Shown here: positions 12,369 through 19,383 of the stretch, in pieces | Layout of the letters: each line of letters starts with the position of its first letter | How positions within the stretch are numbered: position 1 is the stretch's first letter | DNA from: JBHEPS01 sp046261635 | Lineage (GTDB): Bacteria; Acidobacteriota; Thermoanaerobaculia; Gp7-AA8 | DNA length: 24,176 nt | Direction: 5' to 3' | Assembly: GCA_046261635.1 (NCBI GenBank) | Contig: JBHEOL010000038.1 | Span: 1-24,176, forward strand | Program-made: the position numbers and the translations under genes | The notes under the pieces: generated by a model | Database searches by the model: none | Told to the model about the DNA's origin: nothing | The model's input: the letters and a program-made list of their open reading frames with translations, nothing else

Positions 12369-14168
12369 TCAGTTCGCCCCGGATGGCGGTGGCACGTCGA
12401 GCATCCTCGCGAGCCACCCCGCGATCGAGGTCTGAGCGATCGCATCCGCCAGGGTCCCGGCCGATGGACCTCTGGCAGCCACGATGGCATGCATGGACCG
12501 ATGGTGGCTCAGGTAGCCGTGCTGGCCGTAGTAGCTGGACGGGGAGAAGATCTCTCCCGTGGTCGAGTTGGTGAAAGCGAATCCTGGGACGAGCCAGGCC
12601 TGAATCCGTCCCGACCTGACGTGCGCCTCGGGTCCGGTCGCCTCGACCCGGTCGAAGGCGGTCGCTCCGTCGGGGGTTCGCAGCGCCTTCAATCGATCGA
12701 CCAGTTCTTCGACTTCCCCGGGCCTGTCGGGCCCGAACGAGTGGAATGTGGAGAACGAGGCGGACGAGTAGGCGGCCCACCGTGTCCCGGCCGAGAGCCG
12801 GCCGTTCTCGTCCGCCGAGGCGTAACCCCAATCGAGGAGCAGCCGGTTGATGCGCATCATGGTGTGGAGAGGAGCCATTCCGTGATCGGACACGATCACG
12901 AGATTGTCGGAAGGCGCCACGGCGGCATTCATCCGCGCGAGTGCGACATCGAAGACTCGATGTGCGTGGAGACGCATCGCGGCAGCCGCCTCGATGTTGA
13001 CAGGCGTCGCGTGCGACTGCCTGTCGTCCACGATCAGCCACTGGTGACCGGTCTCGTCGACGATCGGCTGATAGGAGAGCAGCAGGTCCCACTGCATTCG
13101 CTGCATCGCGAGGAGAGTCGCGCGGGTGAAGAAATCGGAGAAACGGCTCAACTGCTCGCCGAACGTAGCCGGGTCGATTCCTCTCTTTTCCGTGATCCAC
13201 TGGGAGGCGGCCCATTCGTCCGGGGGGCCCGGCCAGAAACCGACTTCACGGTCGATCATTCTCCTGAACGAATCGGGATAGCCGACGTTGCGGCTGACCG
13301 GCCCCCAGTAGATCGTCACGCTCGACAGGTCCGGCTCGAATCGCAGGAGTTTGGACCAGGCTCCGAACAGTGAGATCGTCCCGCCGTCGCTCAGCTCCGA
13401 CGAGAGAGGGAACCAGCGATCGTCGTCGTCCAGCGGGCGCTCGGAATCGCCATGACGGACGAGGAAATCATCGTAGTTCTCGATGCCGTCGTTGGTCGTG
13501 TCGAGAGCGACCAGCCGCGCGGGCGAACTGACTTCGAGAGCTCCCATCTTCCACTCCCAGGCGATCGTGGCGACGCGGATGGGGCTGAAGGAGCCGAGCC
13601 GGGAGAGATTGGTGTCGATCTGGAAGTCGGCGCGAGCGAGCTCCTGGAATCGGGAGCGAGCGACCGGCTGCGTGTAAATCAACCCCCAGTCCGCCGAGCG
13701 ATCGGGAGTCGTGCCGTCGAGTCCGGGATAGGTGATGGCCCCGACCCGTTTCCCGGCATTTCGTGCGGCGACCCAGATCGGTTCGGATTCGATCTCCGCG
13801 TCGAAGCCGCTTTTCCACGCATCGGGTGCGCTTCCGGGGAGGTGCAGAACGTTCGAAACGATGCCGGTTCGTGACGGCGGAGCACCAGTTGCCATCGAGA
13901 TATGGGTCACCGCGGTCAGCGTCGGGTCGACTGGAATCAGCCGAGCGACGGCTCCCTCGCGCCGCATCCGATTCCAGCCGTCATTCCCGAGCTGATTCTC
14001 GATCTCGCGCAACGCATCGAATCCGACCCCGTCGAATGAGACGAACACGACGCGGGAGGAGGAGGTGGTGCTCGCCTGCGCTGGTGAAGGTGGTCCCGAC
14101 GGAGGGCGAGTTGCGCATGAGGCGATCGCCAGCAGCAGAAGCGGAACGATGCTCAAACGCCTCAGCAT
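12369..14168 (-). CDS. Lipoprotein type I phosphodiesterase/nucleotide pyrophosphatase (alkaline phosphatase superfamily)
   Basis: 599 aa from the ATG at 14168; a TTG one codon upstream is in frame but the ATG overlaps the preceding stop (TGATG) and is preferred. A lipoprotein signal (LLLLAIASC, lipid Cys18) places it in the envelope. Superfamily motifs: VVFVSFDGVGFD (metal Asp46), the nucleophile segment TAVTHISMATG (Thr88) followed by PPSRTGI, VDETGHQW (Asp and His), NLVIVSDHGM (Asp-His), and a late GQHGYLSH (His). This matches the ENPP-like type I phosphodiesterases, which cleave phosphodiester or pyrophosphate bonds in nucleotides or phospholipid head groups. The substrate cannot be fixed. 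It is the last gene of a three-gene operon with an amidohydrolase and cytidine deaminase, which makes a nucleotide-derived substrate attractive. Confidence 0.88.
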   Translation of the reverse strand: MLRRLSIVPLLLLAIASCATRPPSGPPSPAQASTTSSSRVVFVSFDGVGFDALREIENQLGNDGWNRMRREGAVARLIPVDPTLTAVTHISMATGAPPSRTGIVSNVLHLPGSAPDAWKSGFDAEIESEPIWVAARNAGKRVGAITYPGLDGTTPDRSADWGLIYTQPVARSRFQELARADFQIDTNLSRLGSFSPIRVATIAWEWKMGALEVSSPARLVALDTTNDGIENYDDFLVRHGDSERPLDDDDRWFPLSSELSDGGTISLFGAWSKLLRFEPDLSSVTIYWGPVSRNVGYPDSFRRMIDREVGFWPGPPDEWAASQWITEKRGIDPATFGEQLSRFSDFFTRATLLAMQRMQWDLLLSYQPIVDETGHQWLIVDDRQSHATPVNIEAAAAMRLHAHRVFDVALARMNAAVAPSDNLVIVSDHGMAPLHTMMRINRLLLDWGYASADENGRLSAGTRWAAYSSASFSTFHSFGPDRPGEVEELVDRLKALRTPDGATAFDRVEATGPEAHVRSGRIQAWLVPGFAFTNSTTGEIFSPSSYYGQHGYLSHHRSMHAIVAARGPSAGTLADAIAQTSIAGWLARMLDVPPPSGAN

Positions 14169-15610
14169 CAATCAGCCTCCAGGCTTCTCAGGATCGAGTC
14201 GCGATACTGGCGCGCTCTGGTGACGACCTCTCGCTCGTCAACGGTCAACAGCCTCTTGTCGCGCATGAGGATGCGGCCATCCACGATCGTCGTGGTCACA
14301 TGGGATCCGTCGGTCGCGTAGACGATCGCGGACTCGACCGAATAGACGGGCTGGGTGCCGGGCTCGCTCAGATCGATGAGAATCAGATCAGCCCTCTTGC
14401 CGGGTTCGAGTGTGCCGATCTTCGCATCGAGACCGAGCGCCCGTGCGCCGCCGATCGTCGCGAGCTCGAGAGCCGTGCGCGCGGAGAGGGCCCGCGGATC
14501 CTCGCGGACGACCTTCTGGAGGCGTGCTGCGCTGGCCATCTCCGAGATGAGATCGAGATCGTTGTTCGATCCGGCTGGCCCGTCCGTTCCGAGACCGACA
14601 TCGACGCCGGCAGCGAGAAGAGCCGGGACGGGGGCGACGCCGGATGCGAGCATCATGTTGCTTTCCGGATTGTGAGCGCTCCCGACGCCCCGCCTGGCCA
14701 GAATCGCGATCTCGTCGCTGGTCAGATGAACCGTATGAGCGGCAACCACGTCGTCGCCGAGGAATCCGATCGACTCCAGATAGGCGACCGGAGAAGCTCC
14801 CGTTGACTCGGTGACCTGCTGGACCTCGTTCTCCGTTTCCGCCACGTGAATCAGGATCGGGACGCCGAGCTCGGAGGCGAGCCGTCGGACTTCGAGGAGG
14901 TGTTCCTTCGATACGGTGAACGGCGCGTGAGGCGCGAGCGCCGGAGTGATGAGCGGGTGGTCTTTCCAGTTGGCGACGAATCTGCGAACGTATGCGACCG
15001 CTTCCTCCCACGTCTTGTTGTCGGGAGCCGGGAAGTCGATCATCGTTTCTCCGAGGACCGCGCGCAGCCCGACGTCATGCGTGGCGGCGGCGATCTCGGA
15101 CTCGAAGTAGTACATGTCGGCGAAAGTCGTCGTGCCGGTGCGGATCATCTCGGCCGCGGCGAGCATGGTTCCCCATCTCACGAACTCGGCGTCGACGTTC
15201 CGGGCCTCGGCGGGAAAGATGTAGTTCTCGAGCCAGTCCATCAGATCGCGATCGTCGGCGATCCCCCGAAACAGCGTCATCGGTACATGGGTGTGGGCGT
15301 TGACGAGCCCGGGAAGCATGGCTCCCTCCGGGGCATCGATCAGATCGGGCGCCTGGTAGCGGGCGAGAATCGTCGCGGCAGGTCCCACCTCGAGGATCTC
15401 GCCTCCGCGGATCGCCACGGCGCCGTCCTCGATGTTCGGCCCCGCCATGGTCAGCACCGTGCCGGCGCGCACGATGAGGTCGGCCTCGATGGCGCCGGCG
15501 CGCGCGGGCTGTGACGTGGGTGGTGGCGCCGGTGTCGGGACGGGAATCGATCTGCAGGCGGTCGCTGCGACCACGGCGATCAGGAGAAACAGGATTCTGG
15601 CGCGGGGCAT
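14168..15610 (-). CDS. Lipoprotein amidohydrolase, MTA/SAH deaminase-like
   Basis: 480 aa. The ATG at 15610 overlaps the cytidine deaminase stop (TGATG) and directly begins a lipoprotein signal (AVVAATAC, lipid Cys19); the frame stays open for 35 codons further upstream, but that extension would bury the signal. The catalytic domain is of the ATZ/TRZ-MtaD group: VNAHTHVPMTLFRG (His106, His108), APHAPFTVS (His228), LIHVAETENE (His255, Glu258), AHTVHLT (His292, His295) and GLGTDGPAGSNND (Asp343). All metal ligands are present. Cytosolic relatives deaminate S-adenosylhomocysteine, methylthioadenosine or other amino-heterocycles; the lipobox makes this one periplasmic or surface bound, which is unusual. 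MtaD-like deaminase is the best call, but the substrate may differ. Confidence 0.88.
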   Translation of the reverse strand: MPRARILFLLIAVVAATACRSIPVPTPAPPPTSQPARAGAIEADLIVRAGTVLTMAGPNIEDGAVAIRGGEILEVGPAATILARYQAPDLIDAPEGAMLPGLVNAHTHVPMTLFRGIADDRDLMDWLENYIFPAEARNVDAEFVRWGTMLAAAEMIRTGTTTFADMYYFESEIAAATHDVGLRAVLGETMIDFPAPDNKTWEEAVAYVRRFVANWKDHPLITPALAPHAPFTVSKEHLLEVRRLASELGVPILIHVAETENEVQQVTESTGASPVAYLESIGFLGDDVVAAHTVHLTSDEIAILARRGVGSAHNPESNMMLASGVAPVPALLAAGVDVGLGTDGPAGSNNDLDLISEMASAARLQKVVREDPRALSARTALELATIGGARALGLDAKIGTLEPGKRADLILIDLSEPGTQPVYSVESAIVYATDGSHVTTTIVDGRILMRDKRLLTVDEREVVTRARQYRDSILRSLEAD

Positions 15611-16002
15611 CAGTCCTCCGGGATGAGGTCGAACGGATGGGGGAGGAGCTCGGACATCCGGAACTGCCGCTCGTCTCCTTCGAGATTGGCCGTGATCACT
15701 TCGATGTCTCCGCAATACTCCCAGAGGAGCTGCCTGCAGGGCCCGCAGGGCGTGGCGGGGGGGGTGGCCTCCGAGACCACTGCGATCGCTTCGAACTCGC
15801 GCTCGCCCTCGGCCAGGGCCGTGAGAAGAGCCACCCTTTCCGCGCAGACGGTGAGCCCGTAAGAGGCGTTCTCGATGTTGCAGCCGCGGAAGACCCGTCC
15901 GTCACGCGTCCGTAGCGCTGCTCCGACGCGAAAACCGGAGTAGGGGGCGATGGCGCGTTCGCGCGCTGTTCTGGCCTGGGCGGTCAACGAGGGTTCCGGC
16001 AT
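15610..16002 (-). CDS. cdd: Cytidine deaminase
   Basis: 130 aa from the ATG at 16002, the short homotetrameric type. It converts cytidine and deoxycytidine to uridine forms, using zinc. Motifs: APYSGFRVGAAL (19-30), CNIENASYG (41-49), the Cys-Ala-Glu catalytic centre (Cys53, Glu55) and PCGPCRQ (Cys86, Cys89). With this start the zinc cysteines fall at 53, 86 and 89, the same numbers as in Bacillus subtilis Cdd, which argues against the in-frame TTG at 16041. The stop overlaps the amidohydrolase ATG. No Shine-Dalgarno is evident; TAAGGT lies 10 nt upstream. It leads the operon that ends with the phosphodiesterase. Confidence 0.93.
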   Translation of the reverse strand: MPEPSLTAQARTARERAIAPYSGFRVGAALRTRDGRVFRGCNIENASYGLTVCAERVALLTALAEGEREFEAIAVVSEATPPATPCGPCRQLLWEYCGDIEVITANLEGDERQFRMSELLPHPFDLIPED

Positions 16003-16012
16003 CGGGAGGAGA

Positions 16013-16018
16013 ACCTTA
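16013..16018 (-). promoter_or_regulatory. Candidate -10 box before cdd
   Basis: TAAGGT on the minus strand, 10 nt before the cdd ATG, fits a TANNNT -10 with a very short leader. No -35 is convincing. Confidence 0.25.
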
Positions 16019-16102
16019 TCCGAGCGCTGCGCCCCCCGCAAGCGGAACCTGCCGTCAAAGGCTCACCCGGAGACGAGCATAGCCGCAACCTCATGTTTTT
16101 GA

Positions 16103-16108
16103 CATACT
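16103..16108 (+). promoter_or_regulatory. Candidate -10 box before mgtE
   Basis: CATACT, 8 nt before the ATG at 16117, with no Shine-Dalgarno present. It overlaps a TTGACA (16099-16104) that has no -10 at the right distance downstream. If used, the transcript would begin at or next to the 16117 ATG. Confidence 0.3.
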
Positions 16109-16116
16109 TGCCCCTC

Positions 16117-17493
16117 ATGAACCGCCCTTCCACAACGACCGCGCCTCCCTCCGCGCGATCCTATCAGCAGGTGCTGACCCGGCTGCTCCGCCACGGAGCC
16201 ATGCCGCAGTTGCGGAAGATCATCGACAAGACCCTTCCGGCTGACATTTCCCCCGTCCTGCCGCTGCTGCTCGAGGATGACCGGCGCAAGATCCTGACGC
16301 TGCTGATCGAGACGGGGAAGGCCGCCCGGGTCATCCTCGAGCTCGATGACGAGGACCTCGAGGAAATCCTCGAGTCGGTCGACAACGAGACCCTGGCGGC
16401 GATCTGCTCATCCTCGGCTCCTGACGATGCCGCGGATCTTCTCGAGATCCTGGACGATGAACGTCGCGAAACGGTCCTCACGCGCCTCGGCGCGGCGAAG
16501 GGAGCGCATCTTGAGGCCCTGCTGACCCAGGAAGAGGCGACCGCGGGGTCGTTGATGAACACAGACTACCTGGCGCTGGACGAGTCTCTGACGGTCGCGG
16601 ACGCGATCGAGCTGATTCGGCGATACCCGCGCAAGGAGTCGTTCTTCTACGTCTATACGGTCGACGGAGACCATCACCTGGTCGGGGTTCTGTCGCTGCG
16701 CAGCCTGATTCTCGCCGCGCCGGAGGCCGAGCTGAAATCGACGATGGTCCAGAACGTGGTGCGGACCGGAGTCGACGCCTCTCAGGAAGAAGTCGCGCGG
16801 CTCGTCGCCAAGTACGATCTTCTCTCCATCCCGGTGGTCGACTCGCAGAACCGCATGGTCGGAGTCGTGACCGTCGATGACGTGATCGACGTCATCCAGG
16901 AAGAGGCCGAAGAGGATCTGCTCCACCTCGGTGGGGTCATGATCTCCGAGCGCGTTTCCAGCTCCGCGTTCACCTCGTTCCGCCTCAGATCTCCCTGGCT
17001 CCTGTTCAACCTCCTCACCGCATTCGCTGCCGCCGGCGTCGTCAGGGCGTTCGAGGGGACGATCGGCCAATGGACGGCCCTGGCCGCGTTCATGCCGATC
17101 GTTGCCGGCATGGGAGGCAATGCCGGAACGCAGACACTTACGGTCTTCGTCCGCGGTCTCGCGCTCGGTGAAATCGAGTGGAAGGGCCGCTGGCGGGCGA
17201 TCGCGAAGGAGTCGCTGGTCGGCCTCGCGAACGGAGCCACCGTCGGAGTCATCGCGGGGCTGATCGTGGGGTTCTGGACGCAGCAGTGGACGCTGGCTGC
17301 GATTCTGCTCGCCGCCATGATCTGCAACATGCTCGTCGCCGGCGTCGCCGGAGGGCTCGTTCCGCTCGCCCTCAAGGAGTTCGGGTTCGATCCCGCCATT
17401 TCTTCTTCGATTTTTGTGACGACCTTCACCGACGTCGCGGGATTCTTTACATTCCTCGGCCTCGCGACCCTCGCTCTGCGCTACATTCTGTAA
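16117..17493 (+). CDS. mgtE: MgtE magnesium channel
   Basis: 458 aa from the ATG at 16117, or 466 aa from 16093; the extra eight residues are hydrophobic and have no counterpart in the family, so the later start is preferred. Domains in order: a short N-terminal extension, the MgtE N superhelical domain (about 15-130, with repeated acidic LLxEDD and DDEDLEEIL segments that bind regulatory Mg2+), a CBS pair (about 132-262, VGVLSLRSLI and VGVVTVDDVIDVI), a connecting plug helix, then five TM helices with PIVAGMGGNAGTQT (pore entrance) and FDPAISSSIFVTTFTD. Bacterial MgtE is a homodimeric Mg2+-gated Mg2+ channel of the inner membrane. It is divergent from the cdd operon. No M-box riboswitch is seen, the gap being too short. 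Confidence 0.95.
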   Translation: MNRPSTTTAPPSARSYQQVLTRLLRHGAMPQLRKIIDKTLPADISPVLPLLLEDDRRKILTLLIETGKAARVILELDDEDLEEILESVDNETLAAICSSSAPDDAADLLEILDDERRETVLTRLGAAKGAHLEALLTQEEATAGSLMNTDYLALDESLTVADAIELIRRYPRKESFFYVYTVDGDHHLVGVLSLRSLILAAPEAELKSTMVQNVVRTGVDASQEEVARLVAKYDLLSIPVVDSQNRMVGVVTVDDVIDVIQEEAEEDLLHLGGVMISERVSSSAFTSFRLRSPWLLFNLLTAFAAAGVVRAFEGTIGQWTALAAFMPIVAGMGGNAGTQTLTVFVRGLALGEIEWKGRWRAIAKESLVGLANGATVGVIAGLIVGFWTQQWTLAAILLAAMICNMLVAGVAGGLVPLALKEFGFDPAISSSIFVTTFTDVAGFFTFLGLATLALRYIL

Positions 17494-17498
17494 CTTCG

Positions 17499-17519
17499 AA
17501 CGGTCGGATTTCCGCCGTT
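17499..17519 (+). repeat. Hairpin directly after mgtE
   Basis: aacgg at 17499-17503 pairs with ccgtt at 17515-17519 and an inner cgg/ccg extends it across one bulged T, leaving a short loop. It begins 5 nt after the mgtE stop. No T-run follows, so an mRNA 3'-end structure is more likely than an intrinsic terminator. Confidence 0.45.
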
Positions 17520-17545
17520 GGAGCCGGAAAGTCTCACGGGGTCTC

Positions 17546-17595
17546 GACTTAGCGGCCGACGCGTCGCATGAGTCTGGCGCGAAAAGAGCTAAGTC
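17546..17595. repeat. Inverted repeat GACTTAGC...GCTAAGTC
   Basis: Perfect 8-bp arms (17546-17553 and 17588-17595) enclose 34 nt that include the palindrome gacgcgtc. The element lies in the mgtE-sua5 convergent gap. It could be a structured RNA, a repeat-family hairpin or a recombination site; I have no second copy in the window to compare. Confidence 0.5.
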
Positions 17596-17635
17596 ATTGA
17601 AAAGAAATAGAACTGCCCCTGTCGCCCAACGGATT

Positions 17636-17683
17636 GTGCAATTCGCTTTCAGGGCGCGAAATTGCACGGCTTTTCCCGTTTTT
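17636..17683 (+). terminator. Intrinsic terminator for mgtE
   Basis: gtgcaattcgc (17636-17646) pairs with gcgaaattgcac (17656-17667), giving 11 bp with one bulged A and a 9-nt loop. It is followed by ggcTTTTcccgTTTTT (to 17683), a broken T-run on the plus strand. It is 143 nt after the mgtE stop and ends at the sua5 stop on the other strand. Confidence 0.7.
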
Positions 17684-18318
17684 CAGGACGATTTCCACAC
17701 CGTTTTCCACAGATTCTGTGTAAAGAGAAATTTACCTTCGCGGACCACGCGGGGAGGATCGCTCGTGAAGTCGACCATCGTCGAAGCGCTCGATGCGATC
17801 GTGCCTGCATCGAGCAGGGCATCTACCTTTTCCAGCAGTTCCATCGGAATGTCTTCCGTGCTATAAACCGCGCGTTCTCCACTCAGGTTGACACTGGTCG
17901 AAGCGAGAGGGCCAGTCGAATCGAGAAGCCCGCGCAACCACGCGAGGTCTGGGATGCGTACGGCGATCGTGCTCCGCCCCGCCGAGGCGGCGATGGGAGA
18001 TCTCAACTCGAGAATCGCGGTGAGCGGTGCGGGCCAGAGGTGACCGAGCGCACGCGCCATCGAGTCCTCGATCTCTGTGCCGAGGCCGCGAACCTGCTCG
18101 ATCGACGAACAGAGCACGACCAGGGGTTGTGAGCTCGACCTTTTTTTTGCAGCGAAGATCTTTTCGACCGCCTCGCGACTACTTGCCGGCGCGTGAAGAC
18201 CGTACAAGGTGTCCGTCGGGAGGATCGCGATGCCTCCGCGCTCGAGCACCTCGCGAATCCCCTCGATGTCTCCTGGAGAAGGCGCATCACCGCTCACTTG
18301 AAAGCGTCGAAGTGTCAT
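17683..18318 (-). CDS. L-threonylcarbamoyladenylate synthase (Sua5/YciO/YrdC family)
   Basis: 211 aa, the short TsaC/YrdC type without the Sua5 C-terminal domain. It makes threonylcarbamoyl-AMP from threonine, bicarbonate and ATP for the t6A37 modification of ANN-decoding tRNAs. Motifs: ILPTDTLYGL (32-41), AKKRSSSQPL (57-66), LWPAPLT (94-100), TIAVRIPD (117-124) and ASTSVNLSGE (139-148), with a final TMVDFTSDPPRVVREG. After REG, where most relatives stop, there is a tail FLFTQNLWKTVWKSS; it is encoded by DnaA-box-like DNA (see 17691-17725). The start is 7 nt after the thiF stop, with GGAG about 13 nt before the ATG, so it is co-transcribed with thiF and recN. Some YciO members lack proven activity, but the key Lys/Arg/Ser residues are here. 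Confidence 0.88.
   Translation of the reverse strand: MTLRRFQVSGDAPSPGDIEGIREVLERGGIAILPTDTLYGLHAPASSREAVEKIFAAKKRSSSQPLVVLCSSIEQVRGLGTEIEDSMARALGHLWPAPLTAILELRSPIAASAGRSTIAVRIPDLAWLRGLLDSTGPLASTSVNLSGERAVYSTEDIPMELLEKVDALLDAGTIASSASTMVDFTSDPPRVVREGKFLFTQNLWKTVWKSS
17691..17725. promoter_or_regulatory. Cluster of three DnaA-box-like sites with a 13-bp palindrome
   Basis: TTTTCCACA (17703-17711) is a full match to TTWTNCACA. ATTTCCACA (17691-17699) and the inverted TGTGTAAAG (17717-17725) each match 8 of 9. The last two form an imperfect palindrome around CACAGA-T-TCTGTG (17708-17720). The sites lie within the last codons of sua5, next to AT-richer, hairpin-rich DNA. They may bind DnaA or another regulator, or reflect chance. 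Confidence 0.35.
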
Positions 18319-18325
18319 ATCAGAG

Positions 18326-19357
18326 TCAGTCTCCGAGATAGCGTGAGATGAGCGAGGTCGCTTCCGCCGGATCGGTCGTCCCCTCGACGATGATGCGCCC
18401 GTCCACGAAGCAGGTGAGCGATCCCTCGGGGATCTTCAAGGTCAGCGAATGCGGGTTTCGCCGGATATCCGATCCGGCCATTCTGAGTCTGGCCTCTGCC
18501 CGGTCGAGGTCAGGCTCCTCGTTTCGACTCACCTGGACCGAGTTCCGCCCGCACAGCGTGACCAGTTCCTGGGGGTCGCTGGAGAGAGCCGGGAGCTCGA
18601 GCGAGCCGCAGGAGCGGCAGGCGGGAGCGGCTGGGGTTCGGGCGAACACCGTGCGCCCCTCGTACGGCGACTCCCACAGGTCGAACAGACGCAGCCCCCG
18701 CGGGAGCTCCCCGCTCACGAGGAATCGCATGGCCAGGGCGACCTGGAGAGAGGCGACGAGTGCCGGGAGCGGCGTGATCACTCCGGCGGTCTCGCACGTG
18801 TCGCCGAGCCCGAGGGCAGGCATCGACTCGAGAAGACAGCGGAAGCAGGGCCCTTCGAAAGGCGTGAATGCAGCGACCGCACCCCGGGAGGCGACTGCAC
18901 CGCCGTAGATCCACGGTGTACGGGTGCGGATCGATACGTCGTTGAGCAGAAAGCGAGTCCGGAAATTGTCCGTTCCATCGAGGATCAGGTCGACGGCGGA
19001 GAGGAGCTGAATTGCATTCGAAGGGGAAAGGTCGCGCACGAAGGCTTCGCATCGGATGGCGGGATCGATGGCGAGCAGGTGATCGCGTGCCGCCGTCGCC
19101 TTCGGCAGAGCGGCCTCCGCATCGGCAGTATCGAACAGTGCCTGCCGCTGAAGGTTGGAGGTCTCGACGTAGTCGCGGTCGATCAGGCGAAGCACGCCGT
19201 CGGCGGAGGTGGCGATTCCCGCACGGCCGAGCAACTCGGCGATCCGGCTTCCGAGCGCTCCGCATCCGACCACGGCGACGCGGGACCGAGCGAGTTTCTC
19301 CTGCCCGTCGTCACCGATGCCGGGAAAGAAGCGATGTCTTGAATGGCGTGAGCTCAT
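18326..19357 (-). CDS. thiF: ThiF/MoeB/HesA-family adenylyltransferase
   Basis: 343 aa. It should activate the C-terminus of a ubiquitin-like sulfur carrier (ThiS or MoaD) with ATP. Motifs: nucleotide loop VVGCGALGS (29-37), DRDYVETSNLQRQ (60-72), the Asp in LDGTDNFRTRFLLND (126-140), the zinc cysteines Cys171/Cys174 (GPCFRC) and Cys247/Cys250 (ACRSC), and Cys188 in DTCETAGV at the thiol-transfer position. After LCGRNSVQV there is a small C-terminal domain ending in LTCFVDGRIIVEGTTDP and ARYIG-like SRYLGD, the layout of Bacillus-type ThiF (about 340 aa), rather than the rhodanese of MoeZ/MOCS3. No ThiS, ThiG or MoaD gene is adjacent, so the pathway (thiazole or molybdopterin) is not settled by context. 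It lies 26 nt after recN and 7 nt before sua5. Confidence 0.85.
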   Translation of the reverse strand: MSSRHSRHRFFPGIGDDGQEKLARSRVAVVGCGALGSRIAELLGRAGIATSADGVLRLIDRDYVETSNLQRQALFDTADAEAALPKATAARDHLLAIDPAIRCEAFVRDLSPSNAIQLLSAVDLILDGTDNFRTRFLLNDVSIRTRTPWIYGGAVASRGAVAAFTPFEGPCFRCLLESMPALGLGDTCETAGVITPLPALVASLQVALAMRFLVSGELPRGLRLFDLWESPYEGRTVFARTPAAPACRSCGSLELPALSSDPQELVTLCGRNSVQVSRNEEPDLDRAEARLRMAGSDIRRNPHSLTLKIPEGSLTCFVDGRIIVEGTTDPAEATSLISRYLGD

Positions 19358-19383
19358 GAGTCGGCGGCAGATGCCGTCCCCAG

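Noticed and set aside
15611..15715. N-terminal extension of the amidohydrolase up to 15715
   Set aside because: It would overlap the cytidine deaminase C-terminus by 100 bp and place an Arg/Pro-rich stretch before the lipoprotein signal; the coupled ATG at 15610 is better.
16099..16104. TTGACA as the -35 box of mgtE
   Set aside because: No -10 lies 16-18 nt downstream; that position is already inside the gene.
16408..17667. Long minus-strand open frame over mgtE
   Set aside because: It is antisense to a full MgtE and runs through the terminator region; the product is Arg/Asp/Glu-rich and without a domain.
17691..17725. Calling this the chromosomal origin
   Set aside because: Only three box-like sites in 35 bp, partly coding, with no dnaA, dnaN, rpmH or parAB nearby. 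It is kept only as a binding-site candidate.
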